Assembly: GCA_003054665.1 (NCBI GenBank)
Contig: QAYY01000011.1
Location: 222,654 to 286,653, forward strand
Direction: 5' to 3'
Source: Opitutaceae bacterium EW11
Lineage (GTDB): Bacteria > Verrucomicrobiota > Verrucomicrobiia > Opitutales > Opitutaceae
Length of the DNA: 64,000 bases
A model generated the notes under the pieces. The model had not been told where the DNA came from. It made no database searches and saw only the letters and a list, made by a program, of their open reading frames with translations. Below are positions 43,815 to 51,524 of the stretch, piece after piece; positions within the stretch are counted from its first letter, which is position 1; the number at the start of each line of letters is the position of its first letter. A program made the position numbers and the translations under genes.

Positions 43815-46274
43815 ATGACTAGCCCTAGACCAAGCCCTGTATTGCGACGATGCGCCGCGCCCATAGCCGTGGCCGCCTCGTCCCTGCTGGCAAACTACCT
43901 GCCAGCTCAAACGGCCCCGGATGAAAAACCGGCGGCCGACAGTGAGGTTGTCCGTATGTCCGAATTCACCGTCTCGACGGATCGCGACTACGGCTACCGT
44001 GCCTCGAACTCGATCGCCGGCACTCGCACCAACACCCCGATCAAGGACGTCCCGATGAACATTCAGGTGTTCACGAAGGACCTGGCTGACGACCTCCTGA
44101 TCAAGAACCAAGTCGACTTCGAAGCGTACAACGCCTCGCTCGTGAACGGCGGCGCCGACCGGTTCTCCGACAACGTCATCCAGCAGTCGTACCAGAACTT
44201 CCTGTTCCGCGGTTTCCGCCAGAACTGGGGTCTGCGCGACGGCGTCCGAGAATACGATCCGATCGACACGCAGGGACTCGCCCGCGTCGAGGTGGTGAAA
44301 GGTCCGGCGGCGCCTCTCTACGGCTTGGCCTACCCTGGCGGTGTGATGAACAACATCTCCAAGGCGGCCGAGTTTGGCCGGAATTTCGGCCAGGTGCGCG
44401 TGACCGGAGGCACCCAGAGCGACTACCGCGCGACGATCGACATGAACGTGCAGGGTAATCTCGGCACCGGTAAGGCGGCCATCCGCTACAACGGCGCGTA
44501 CGAGAAATCCGAAGACGAGCGCGCCCACTCCGAGGGCTACATTCGCCTGAATGTGGTCGATCTGGCGTGGCAGCCGTTCGCCGACACCCTCGCCGAGTTC
44601 AAGTTCGAGGACGGAAGCCGCGGCAAGCCGAACGGCCTGTCTCCCTACTTCACCACCGGCGAAGCGAACGCGTCCGGCAACTACGCCTCGATCCCGATCC
44701 AGATCCTGCGGCCCAATATTCCGTGGACCTGGAACTGGGCGAACTCGCAGAACAAGGACACCCTGGATACACGCCTCTACCGCGGAAAGATCACCCAGAA
44801 GGTGGGTGAGAGCCTCCAGTTGCAGGCCTACATCCAGTACTCCAAGCGCTTCGAGGTGCCCGGAAACGGCTGGGACGCCAACGGCTCCGGCGGCGCCAAC
44901 GCCTGGGAATCGTCCTCCGGCCCGAGCGGGCGCTACCTCGCCTCGAGTTCCGGTTGGGATCAGGCGACCGACACGATCCGCAGCACGTACCATTACCGCG
45001 ACTGGGGTAACTCCATGCACGCTTATGGCGCGACGGCGGTGTACAAGCTGGATCTTGACTTCGTGAAGAACACTTTCGCCTTCGGCGCCAATGTCTGGGG
45101 CGAGCGCGAGGAGTCGGATGCGAGCCGGCCGCTCGATCCGAACGCCAGCGCGCAGGTGTATCCGGTCCGTGCCGACATCCCGATCACCGTTCCGGTCTTC
45201 CCTCCCACGGACCTCGTGCCCGAGAGCGACGGCGGACCCAACGGCAACGGCTACCACCACGAGAACAACTCGAACGACTACTACTTCGTGAACTGGCAGG
45301 CCTCCTGGCTTGGCGATTCGCTGAAGACGAACGTCGGCGTCAACCGGACGAAGATGAAGCTGCTCGGCTGGAACAGCGGCACCTCGACCAGCCCGGACAC
45401 GGTGTACGAGGCGTCCAAGGTTTCGCCGTTGGTCGGCGTCGTTTATGCGATCACCAAGGAGGTTTCGATCTTCGCGGTGCACTCGACGTCGCTCTTCCCC
45501 GATTCGACCAAGGACAGCTTTGGCCACACGTTCTCGCCGCAGGTCGGCAAGAGCTGGGAAGCCGGCGTCAAAGTTGACCTCGCCGACGGCAAGCTGAGCG
45601 GCACGGTCAGCGCCTACCAGATCACCCAGACGGGCGGTTCGCAGAACGACCCGCTGCACGACAACCTCACCACGCAACGTTGGGATTCGCTCACGCCGGA
45701 ACAGCGTGCGGTGGATTCGCAATTCGCGGGGAAGACTCGCAACGACTTCCTGGGCGACATCATCCAGGGTGGCGAGCAGCGGTCGCGCGGTTTCGACGTC
45801 GACTTGGTGTATCAACCGATGCGCCAGTGGCAGATCGTGGCGAGTTACGCCTACGTGAACCACGAGTTCACGGAGTCGGCCGTCGCTTCGACGATCGGTC
45901 AGACGTATCCGCAGGCGATTAAGAACCGTTGGGCGCTGCTCACGAAGTATTCCTTCACCGACGGACCGCTGAAGAACTTCATGGTCGGCGTCGGCGTCGC
46001 CGGCGGCACCAAGTCTCTCCAGGACTACGTGTCGTTCAACGGCAATACCGTGGCGCGCTACGAGCCCGGCCGCACCACCGTGGAGCTCTTCGGTGGATAC
46101 AAGATGAAGCTCTACGGCTACAACACGTTCATTCAGCTCAACATCAAGAACCTGACGCAGACGCCCGACTATGCCGGGTGGAAAGCGACGGGCTCCTCGA
46201 ATGTTCTGTCGACTGAACGGTACAAGGTTCCGACGCCGGTGATCTACCGGCTGACGGTTGGTTTGGATTTCTGA
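43815..46274 (+). CDS. TonB-dependent outer-membrane receptor
   Basis: The 819-residue protein has a signal peptide-like start ('RCAAPIAVAASSLLANYLPAQ'). A TonB-box-like region (VRMSEFTVSTDRDYGYRASNS) precedes a plug domain with 'AGTRTNTPIKDVPMNIQVF', 'VEVVKGPAAPLYGLAYPGGVMN'. A 22-strand beta-barrel follows, ending in the C-terminal Phe (TVGLDF). It matches the expanded family of Opitutaceae receptors that work without SusD. Its ligand is unknown, but the divergent GH31 suggests an oligosaccharide. I start it at 43815; ATG 43785 would add ten residues. A terminator follows. Confidence 0.92.
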   Translation: MTSPRPSPVLRRCAAPIAVAASSLLANYLPAQTAPDEKPAADSEVVRMSEFTVSTDRDYGYRASNSIAGTRTNTPIKDVPMNIQVFTKDLADDLLIKNQVDFEAYNASLVNGGADRFSDNVIQQSYQNFLFRGFRQNWGLRDGVREYDPIDTQGLARVEVVKGPAAPLYGLAYPGGVMNNISKAAEFGRNFGQVRVTGGTQSDYRATIDMNVQGNLGTGKAAIRYNGAYEKSEDERAHSEGYIRLNVVDLAWQPFADTLAEFKFEDGSRGKPNGLSPYFTTGEANASGNYASIPIQILRPNIPWTWNWANSQNKDTLDTRLYRGKITQKVGESLQLQAYIQYSKRFEVPGNGWDANGSGGANAWESSSGPSGRYLASSSGWDQATDTIRSTYHYRDWGNSMHAYGATAVYKLDLDFVKNTFAFGANVWGEREESDASRPLDPNASAQVYPVRADIPITVPVFPPTDLVPESDGGPNGNGYHHENNSNDYYFVNWQASWLGDSLKTNVGVNRTKMKLLGWNSGTSTSPDTVYEASKVSPLVGVVYAITKEVSIFAVHSTSLFPDSTKDSFGHTFSPQVGKSWEAGVKVDLADGKLSGTVSAYQITQTGGSQNDPLHDNLTTQRWDSLTPEQRAVDSQFAGKTRNDFLGDIIQGGEQRSRGFDVDLVYQPMRQWQIVASYAYVNHEFTESAVASTIGQTYPQAIKNRWALLTKYSFTDGPLKNFMVGVGVAGGTKSLQDYVSFNGNTVARYEPGRTTVELFGGYKMKLYGYNTFIQLNIKNLTQTPDYAGWKATGSSNVLSTERYKVPTPVIYRLTVGLDF

Positions 46275-46300
46275 GGTATCCTGTAGCTATCTAGTTCGCG

Positions 46301-46334
46301 AGGAGGGCGGGCCCGTCGGCTCGCCCTCCTTTTT
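46301..46334 (+). terminator. Rho-independent terminator of the TonB receptor gene
   Basis: AGGAGGGCG (46301-46309) pairs with CGCCCTCCT (46322-46330), followed by four further T residues then CG. It lies 27 bases after the receptor stop and only 36 bases before the SxtJ-like start. Confidence 0.85.
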
Positions 46335-46370
46335 CGTTGGCGGACTCAACCACCGATTTTACTCTGCCGC

Positions 46371-46745
46371 ATGGCTCGACCGACCCCCACTCGCATGCGC
46401 GTCCAAGCCACCGCGGCGCTCGCCGGCGCGGGAGTCTTGTTCGCCTGGCGCGGAGGACCCGTCGCTGCAGCCGTGCTCGGGACAACGGCGCTGCTCGCCG
46501 TCCTGGCCTGGGCCAGCCCGAGAGGCTACGAGCCGGTGCAGCGGGCCCTGGATCGACTCGTCCAATGGATCCTGATCGGCGTGACCTGGGTGCTGCTCTC
46601 ACTCGTTTTCCTCGTGATTTTTGTGCCCGGCCGCCTCCTGCTCGGGCGGAAGCGGAGGCGTCGATCGCGTAACAAGAACGCCGATACGTTCTGGCGCGAT
46701 TGCCGGAAGGTCCCTGCGCCGGCCTCGTTTGGGCGCCAGTTCTAG
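46371..46745 (+). CDS. SxtJ-family small membrane protein
   Basis: The 124-residue protein has three or four hydrophobic segments ('AALAGAGVLFAWRGG', 'VAAAVLGTTALLAVLAWAS', 'WILIGVTWVLLSLVFLVIFVP'). Its cytoplasmic C-terminus, 'NADTFWRDCRKVPAPASFGRQF', matches the conserved end of SxtJ proteins (S/T-[YF]-W...RQF). SxtJ is found beside carbamoyltransferases, and the carbamoyltransferase gene starts four bases after this stop, which supports the call. The role of SxtJ is not known; anchoring the cytoplasmic enzyme at the membrane is a possibility. It is the first gene of a four-gene operon. Confidence 0.72.
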   Translation: MARPTPTRMRVQATAALAGAGVLFAWRGGPVAAAVLGTTALLAVLAWASPRGYEPVQRALDRLVQWILIGVTWVLLSLVFLVIFVPGRLLLGRKRRRRSRNKNADTFWRDCRKVPAPASFGRQF

Positions 46746-46749
46746 CGGA

Positions 46750-48567
46750 ATGCGCGTCCTCGGCATCAGCGCCTATTATCACGACTCCGCGGCCGCGGTC
46801 ATCGAAGACGGGCGGATTGTCGCCGCCGCGCAGGAGGAACGCTTCACCCGGATCAAGCACGACCCTTCCTTTCCGACGAACGCCATCCGGTTTTGCCTCG
46901 GCCGGGCCGGCGGGCCGCCGGACGCGGTGGTCTATTACGAAAAGCCGCTGCTGAAGTTCGAGCGGATCCTCTCCACTGCGTTTTCGGTCGCTCCGCGCGG
47001 CTACCGGGCGTTCGCCGCGGCGCTGCCGGGCTGGCTCCGCGAAAAACTGTGGATTCCTCTCCAGATCGAGGATGCGCTGCGCGAGCTGGGCTGCGACGTC
47101 GCGGGAAAAGTCCACTTTGCGGATCACCATCAATCGCACGCGGCGAGCGCCTTCTTCCCGTCGCCGCACGCCCGGGCGGCCATCCTGACGCTCGACGGAG
47201 TCGGGGAGTGGACGACGACTGCGTTCGGCAGAGGCGAGGGCAACTCGCTCGAGCTTCTGCAGGAGCTCGAGTTTCCCGACTCGCTCGGCCTGCTGTATTC
47301 TGCGTTCACCTACTTTTGCGGCTTCCGTGTCAACTCGGGCGAATACAAGCTCATGGGTTTGGCGCCTTATGGAACGCCGCGCTACCGCGACGCGATCCTC
47401 GAGAAGCTCCTCGATCTGCGGGAGGACGGATCGTTTCAGCTCAACCTGGAGTTTTTCGGCTATCGCGAGGGCGAGCGGATGACGAACGGACGCTTTGCCG
47501 AATTGTTCGGCGGACCGGAACGCAGACCCGAGCAACCGTTGACCGGGCGCGAATGCGACCTGGCTCGATCGGTTCAGGAGGTGACGGAGGAAATCGTGTT
47601 GCGCATCGCACGCACTGTGCACCGCGAGACCGGCGAAAAAGCCCTGTGCCTCGCGGGCGGTGTGGCGCTCAATTGCGTGGCCAACGGGCGACTGCTCCGC
47701 GAGGGCCCGTTCGAGTCAATCTGGGTTCAGCCGGCGGCGGGCGACGCTGGTGGGGCGCTCGGCGCGGCGCTGGCGTATTATCATCTCGGATGCGGGGCGC
47801 AGCGGGCGGAGCCGGCCGGTCGTGACGGCATGAGCGGCGCCTTTCTCGGGCCCGAGTACACGGACGACGAGATCGCCGCGACGCTCGGAGAGCACGGACT
47901 GGTGGGAGAACGTTTGAGTTTAGGCGAATGCGCCGAGCGGGTCGCGCGGCGGGTCTCGGATGGCGCCGTCGTCGGTTTTTTCCAGGGGCGGGCGGAGTTT
48001 GGTCCGCGGGCGTTGGGCGGACGGTCCATCCTCGCCGACGCGCGTTCGCCCGAGATGCAGCGGGTGCTGAACCTGAAGATCAAAGCCCGCGAGTCGTTCC
48101 GGCCCTTCGCGCCGATCGTCCTGGCGGAACGGGTCGGAGAGTATTTCGAGTTTTCCGGAGAGTCGCCGTACATGCTATTCACGACGCCGCTGGTGCACTC
48201 GCGGCGCCGGTCGGCCGCCGCTCCGGAGGATCGGCTTCTGGAGCGGGTCAACCAGCTGCGGTCGGACATTCCCGCCGTCACCCACGTCGATTATTCGGCC
48301 CGGCTGCAGACGGTGGATCGGCTGACGCATCCGCAGCTGCACGCCGTGCTCACCGAGTTCGAGCGTCTGACGGGCTGCCCGGTCATGATCAACACCTCGT
48401 TCAACGTCCGCGGCGAGCCGCCGGTCTGCCACCCCCGCGAGGCCATCGCCTGTTTTCTCGAAACGGAGATGGATACCCTTGCGATTGGGTCGTTCGTGGT
48501 CGAAAAAAGCGCCGTCGACCCGGAGGTGCTGAAGCGGGTATCGCGCCGGGTTTTCCGCCCCGATTGA
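46750..48567 (+). CDS. NodU/CmcH-family O-carbamoyltransferase
   Basis: The 605-residue enzyme moves a carbamoyl group from carbamoyl phosphate, through carbamoyl-adenylate, to a hydroxyl on a sugar, antibiotic or lipid. The Kae1-like half has 'VLGISAYYHDSAAAVIEDG' and the metal site 'FADHHQSHAASAFFPSP'. The ATP site includes 'CLAGGVALNCVANGRL' and 'GDAGGALGAALAYYH'. The C-terminal YrdC-like half has 'FFQGRAEFGPRALGGRSIL' and 'CPVMINTSFNVRGEPPVC'. Both domains are complete. It is four bases after the SxtJ-like gene and three bases before DUF5989. The acceptor is unknown. The ATG at 46750 opens the conserved region. Confidence 0.93.
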   Translation: MRVLGISAYYHDSAAAVIEDGRIVAAAQEERFTRIKHDPSFPTNAIRFCLGRAGGPPDAVVYYEKPLLKFERILSTAFSVAPRGYRAFAAALPGWLREKLWIPLQIEDALRELGCDVAGKVHFADHHQSHAASAFFPSPHARAAILTLDGVGEWTTTAFGRGEGNSLELLQELEFPDSLGLLYSAFTYFCGFRVNSGEYKLMGLAPYGTPRYRDAILEKLLDLREDGSFQLNLEFFGYREGERMTNGRFAELFGGPERRPEQPLTGRECDLARSVQEVTEEIVLRIARTVHRETGEKALCLAGGVALNCVANGRLLREGPFESIWVQPAAGDAGGALGAALAYYHLGCGAQRAEPAGRDGMSGAFLGPEYTDDEIAATLGEHGLVGERLSLGECAERVARRVSDGAVVGFFQGRAEFGPRALGGRSILADARSPEMQRVLNLKIKARESFRPFAPIVLAERVGEYFEFSGESPYMLFTTPLVHSRRRSAAAPEDRLLERVNQLRSDIPAVTHVDYSARLQTVDRLTHPQLHAVLTEFERLTGCPVMINTSFNVRGEPPVCHPREAIACFLETEMDTLAIGSFVVEKSAVDPEVLKRVSRRVFRPD

Positions 48568-48570
48568 ACC

Positions 48571-48735
48571 ATGCGTTTTCTTCGCCACGTCTTCCGTCTC
48601 TTCGCCGACCTCTGGGGTTTTGCCCGCGAGAACAAGGTCTGGTGGATCGTTCCGCTGGTCGTGTTGCTGCTCGCCGTGGCGGTGCTCATCGTGGGGGTGT
48701 CCACGATCTCGCCCTTCATCTACTCGCTGTTCTGA
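48571..48735 (+). CDS. DUF5989 small membrane protein (54 aa)
   Basis: The short frame encodes 54 residues. An amphipathic start with many basic and aromatic residues (MRFLRHVFRLFADLWGFARE) precedes NKVWWIVP and a single transmembrane helix, ending 'TISPFIYSLF'. The [FW]-[AL]-x-E-N-K-K/V-W-W-x-x-P pattern is that of DUF5989, a small protein seen next to SxtJ and carbamoyltransferases in many bacteria. It starts three bases after the carbamoyltransferase stop, inside the operon. It is easily missed by gene finders because of its length. Function unknown; it may hold the enzyme complex at the membrane. Confidence 0.82.
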   Translation: MRFLRHVFRLFADLWGFARENKVWWIVPLVVLLLAVAVLIVGVSTISPFIYSLF

Positions 48736-48772
48736 TGGAAGCCGGGGGCACGATGCATCGGAGAGCGATACG

Positions 48773-50575
48773 ATGAACGGGCGATCGCCGCATTGGGCGA
48801 AAAAACTTTCTCTGGGGCTCGTTACCGCGGCCGTGTTCGCAGTCGGCCTTCTCCTGGCCGTCGAACTCGGCCTCCGGCTCTTCGGCTACGGCCATGCGCC
48901 CGGATTCTGGCGCATCGAGAAGAGCGCGGATGGCCGCCGCTGGATCCGAGAGAATCCCTGGGTGACGGCTCCGTTCTTCGCGCCGGAATTGGTGCGGCGT
49001 CCGCAGCCGTTCCGGCTTCCGGAGCGGAAGCCGGAAGACGCCTACCGCGTGTTTGTGCTCGGGAGTTCCGCCGCGATGGGCGACCCGGAGCCTTCATTCT
49101 CGATGGCCCGGCTGCTCGAGACGATGCTCCGAGCGGCGTATCCGAAGATTCATTTCGAAGTGGTGAACGCCGCGGTGACGGCGATCAACTCCCACGTCGT
49201 GCGCGGAATCGCGGAGGATTGCGCGAAGCTCCAGCCGGATCTTTTCGTCGTTTACGAAGGGAACAACGAAGTGATCGGCCCGTTTGGCCCGGCGACGGTG
49301 TTCACTCCCGTGCTGCGGAAGCCGGCGGCGATCCGGGCGGCGGTCTTCCTGCGCGGACTGAGGACGGGACAGGCGCTCACGCAACTCGCCCGGCGCTCGT
49401 CGGAACAGCGCGAACTGGCGGACTGGGGCGGCATGCAGATGTTTTTGAACCACCAGATCGCGGCCGGCGACCCGAGGCTGGATTCCACCGTGTCGCTGTT
49501 TGAGGACAACCTCCGGGCGATTTCGAAGGCCGGCCGGAGCGCGGGGGCCACAGTGCTGCTGGCGACGGTGCTGACCAATCAGAAGGACTTTTCGCCGTTC
49601 GCCTCGGGCCATCGGACCGGTCTCTCGCCCGACATCGAGGCGGAATTCGATCGTGCCGAGGCGCGGGGGGACGCCGCCGCGAACGGCAAGAACTGGGCGG
49701 AGGCGGAACGCGCGTACCGCGCGGCGCTCGGAGCCGACGGCGAGTATGCGGAGACGCACTTCCGACTCGGTCGCGTATTCGAGGCCGAGCGCCGGTTTAC
49801 GGACGCGAAGACGGAGTTCCAGCAGGCCCTCGACTTGGACCTCCTGCGTTTCCGCACGGACTCTCGGCTGAACGAAGCGATACGTCGCGTGGCGCTCTCG
49901 ACAGGCGACGGCGTGGAGTTAGTCGATCTCGTGAAGGCCGGCGAAGCGGAATCGCCCGGCGGAATTCTCGGCGACGAACTGCTTTACGAGCATGTGCACC
50001 TGAGTTTCCGCGGAGCCTACATCGTGGCGCGGGAGCTCTTCCGCGCCGCCACGGAAGATCTGAAACGCCGGGGTAGAATCACTCCGACCGAGGCCGTCGC
50101 CGAGCCGATGTCGATGGACGAGCTTCGCCTGCGGCTCGCGTTCACGACATACGAACAGGCCATGATCACGAAGGAGCTGCTGGCGCGGTTTCGCCGGCCT
50201 CCGTTCACCGGACAGTCGAGCAACCCCCGCCGCATCGCCGTTTTCGCGCAGCGGGACGCCCGGGCGGCGGAACTGCTCGCGCTGCCGGAGAGCCGGCAGG
50301 CGATCTCCGCGATCTACGAACAGGCGCTCGCGGCCAATCCCGGCGACTGGGTGCTCGCCCGAAACTACGGTCTGGCTCTCGCGGCCAACGGCCAGGGGGC
50401 GAAGGCGAAGCCGGAGCTGTTGCGAGCGCTGAACGTGATTCCGGACGACAGCGACACGCTGTTCGGTCTGATCCTCGCTCACCGGCAGCTCGGCGAAACC
50501 GACGAAATGGAGAAACGAATACGCGAACTCCGCCGGATCGAGCCGCGGTATCCCGGACTGGAAACGCTGAAGTGA
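48773..50575 (+). CDS. SGNH-hydrolase-like protein with TPR repeats
   Basis: The 600-residue protein has one N-terminal membrane helix (LGLVTAAVFAVGLLLAVELGLRLF). It has an SGNH-type block I serine in 'YRVFVLGSSAAMGDPEPSF', a block III-like 'FVVYEGNNEVIGPFG', and a late D-x-x-x-x-H in 'LGDELLYEHVHLSFRG'. A TPR-like pair (about residues 295-355, 'NGKNWAEAERAYRAALGADG' and 'FTDAKTEFQQALDLDL') is inserted before the last block. Another TPR pair is near the C-terminus. It is likely a periplasm-facing acyl- or glycan-modifying esterase. A Shine-Dalgarno GGAGAG precedes the ATG at 48773, and it follows DUF5989 by 37 bases. Confidence 0.78.
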   Translation: MNGRSPHWAKKLSLGLVTAAVFAVGLLLAVELGLRLFGYGHAPGFWRIEKSADGRRWIRENPWVTAPFFAPELVRRPQPFRLPERKPEDAYRVFVLGSSAAMGDPEPSFSMARLLETMLRAAYPKIHFEVVNAAVTAINSHVVRGIAEDCAKLQPDLFVVYEGNNEVIGPFGPATVFTPVLRKPAAIRAAVFLRGLRTGQALTQLARRSSEQRELADWGGMQMFLNHQIAAGDPRLDSTVSLFEDNLRAISKAGRSAGATVLLATVLTNQKDFSPFASGHRTGLSPDIEAEFDRAEARGDAAANGKNWAEAERAYRAALGADGEYAETHFRLGRVFEAERRFTDAKTEFQQALDLDLLRFRTDSRLNEAIRRVALSTGDGVELVDLVKAGEAESPGGILGDELLYEHVHLSFRGAYIVARELFRAATEDLKRRGRITPTEAVAEPMSMDELRLRLAFTTYEQAMITKELLARFRRPPFTGQSSNPRRIAVFAQRDARAAELLALPESRQAISAIYEQALAANPGDWVLARNYGLALAANGQGAKAKPELLRALNVIPDDSDTLFGLILAHRQLGETDEMEKRIRELRRIEPRYPGLETLK

Positions 50576-50681
50576 ACGAGATGGCGGCCGGCCTCGTTTC
50601 GGGTCTCTGAGGCGGCGAGGCGTCTCAAGCACGGAGGAGGCTCGGTAGAATGCGGAAGGTTCGGCGGCGGGCAGCCACGGC

Positions 50682-51524
50682 TCAGTTCGAACTGTCGTTC
50701 TCCGTGGGCACGATTTCGTGCAGCTCGACAAAGAAGATGATCGGTGCGCCTTTCGGAACGCCCGCGGGCCAATCGCCGTTTCCGAAGGAGAGAGACGGCG
50801 GGAGATAAAGCAGGGCTTTGCCGCTGGTCGTCATCATCTGCACGCCTTCGGCGAGACCGGGCAGGAGATCTGCCACGGCGGAGCGGACCCGGGCGCGCGA
50901 GAGGTCGGGTAGCGCCTGACCGCCGGGGAGACGCGCCGAGTAGCTGACAACGACGGTCGACTGCGCGGTGGGATGCGCCGTGCCGAAGCCTTTTTCGGTG
51001 ATACGATAGTGCAGCCCGCTGCTCGTCCGCTGGACGCCTTCCTTCTCCCGGATTGTCTGGAAATATTCTTCGATGGGATCGGCCTTCGGGGTGCCTTTCA
51101 TCATCGACTGCACCTTGGCGTTGATCTCGTGACGGAGCTTGATCGCGTCATCGTCGACCGGATACCCGCGGCCTTCGAAGCTCGAGCGCATGCCCTGCTG
51201 AAACGCAGCGAACTGCTCCTCGGTCCAGTGCAAGGCGGGGATCCGGTTGTTTTCGGAGACGTAGGTGCCCAGCGCCGCATAGGGCCGGAGGGTGGTGGAT
51301 AGCGGTGCGTCTCCCGTTGTTGCCGCGGAGGGGGCGGTCGCCGCTGCAGGAGGCGGGGCCGCATGCGCAACCTCGCGCGGACCGGACGCGAACCGGAAAG
51401 CCATGATCGCGAGAGCCGCGTTGCCCAAAAACGAGGCCAGCAGCAGCCAACGAAGCGTTCGCCCCGGACCGGAGCTCACGGAGCGGGTGGATTCAACAGG
51501 AGACGTTTTTGCGCGGTTTGCCAT
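50682..51524 (-). CDS. FKBP-type peptidyl-prolyl isomerase, membrane anchored
   Basis: The 280-residue protein has an N-terminal transmembrane helix (LRWLLLASFLGNAALAIMAF) and a low-complexity Ala/Pro linker. A helical N-domain follows (about residues 90-145, 'EEQFAAFQQGMRSSFEGRG'), then a C-terminal FKBP domain, 'SSGLHYRITEKGFG' to 'APIIFFVELHEIVPTE', with 'VADLLPGLAEGVQMMTTSGKALLYLPPSLSFG'. It catalyses cis-trans proline isomerisation in the periplasm, as FkpA and Mip-like proteins do. Its ATG at 51524 lies 49 bases inside the end of the FG-GAP gene, so translation is probably coupled. Confidence 0.83.
   Translation of the reverse strand: MANRAKTSPVESTRSVSSGPGRTLRWLLLASFLGNAALAIMAFRFASGPREVAHAAPPPAAATAPSAATTGDAPLSTTLRPYAALGTYVSENNRIPALHWTEEQFAAFQQGMRSSFEGRGYPVDDDAIKLRHEINAKVQSMMKGTPKADPIEEYFQTIREKEGVQRTSSGLHYRITEKGFGTAHPTAQSTVVVSYSARLPGGQALPDLSRARVRSAVADLLPGLAEGVQMMTTSGKALLYLPPSLSFGNGDWPAGVPKGAPIIFFVELHEIVPTENDSSN

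Noticed and set aside
43788-45863. 691-residue minus-strand frame opposite the TonB receptor
   Set aside because: It has the Val/Arg/His-rich composition of antisense frames in high-GC genes, while the receptor frame has a complete plug, barrel and terminal Phe.
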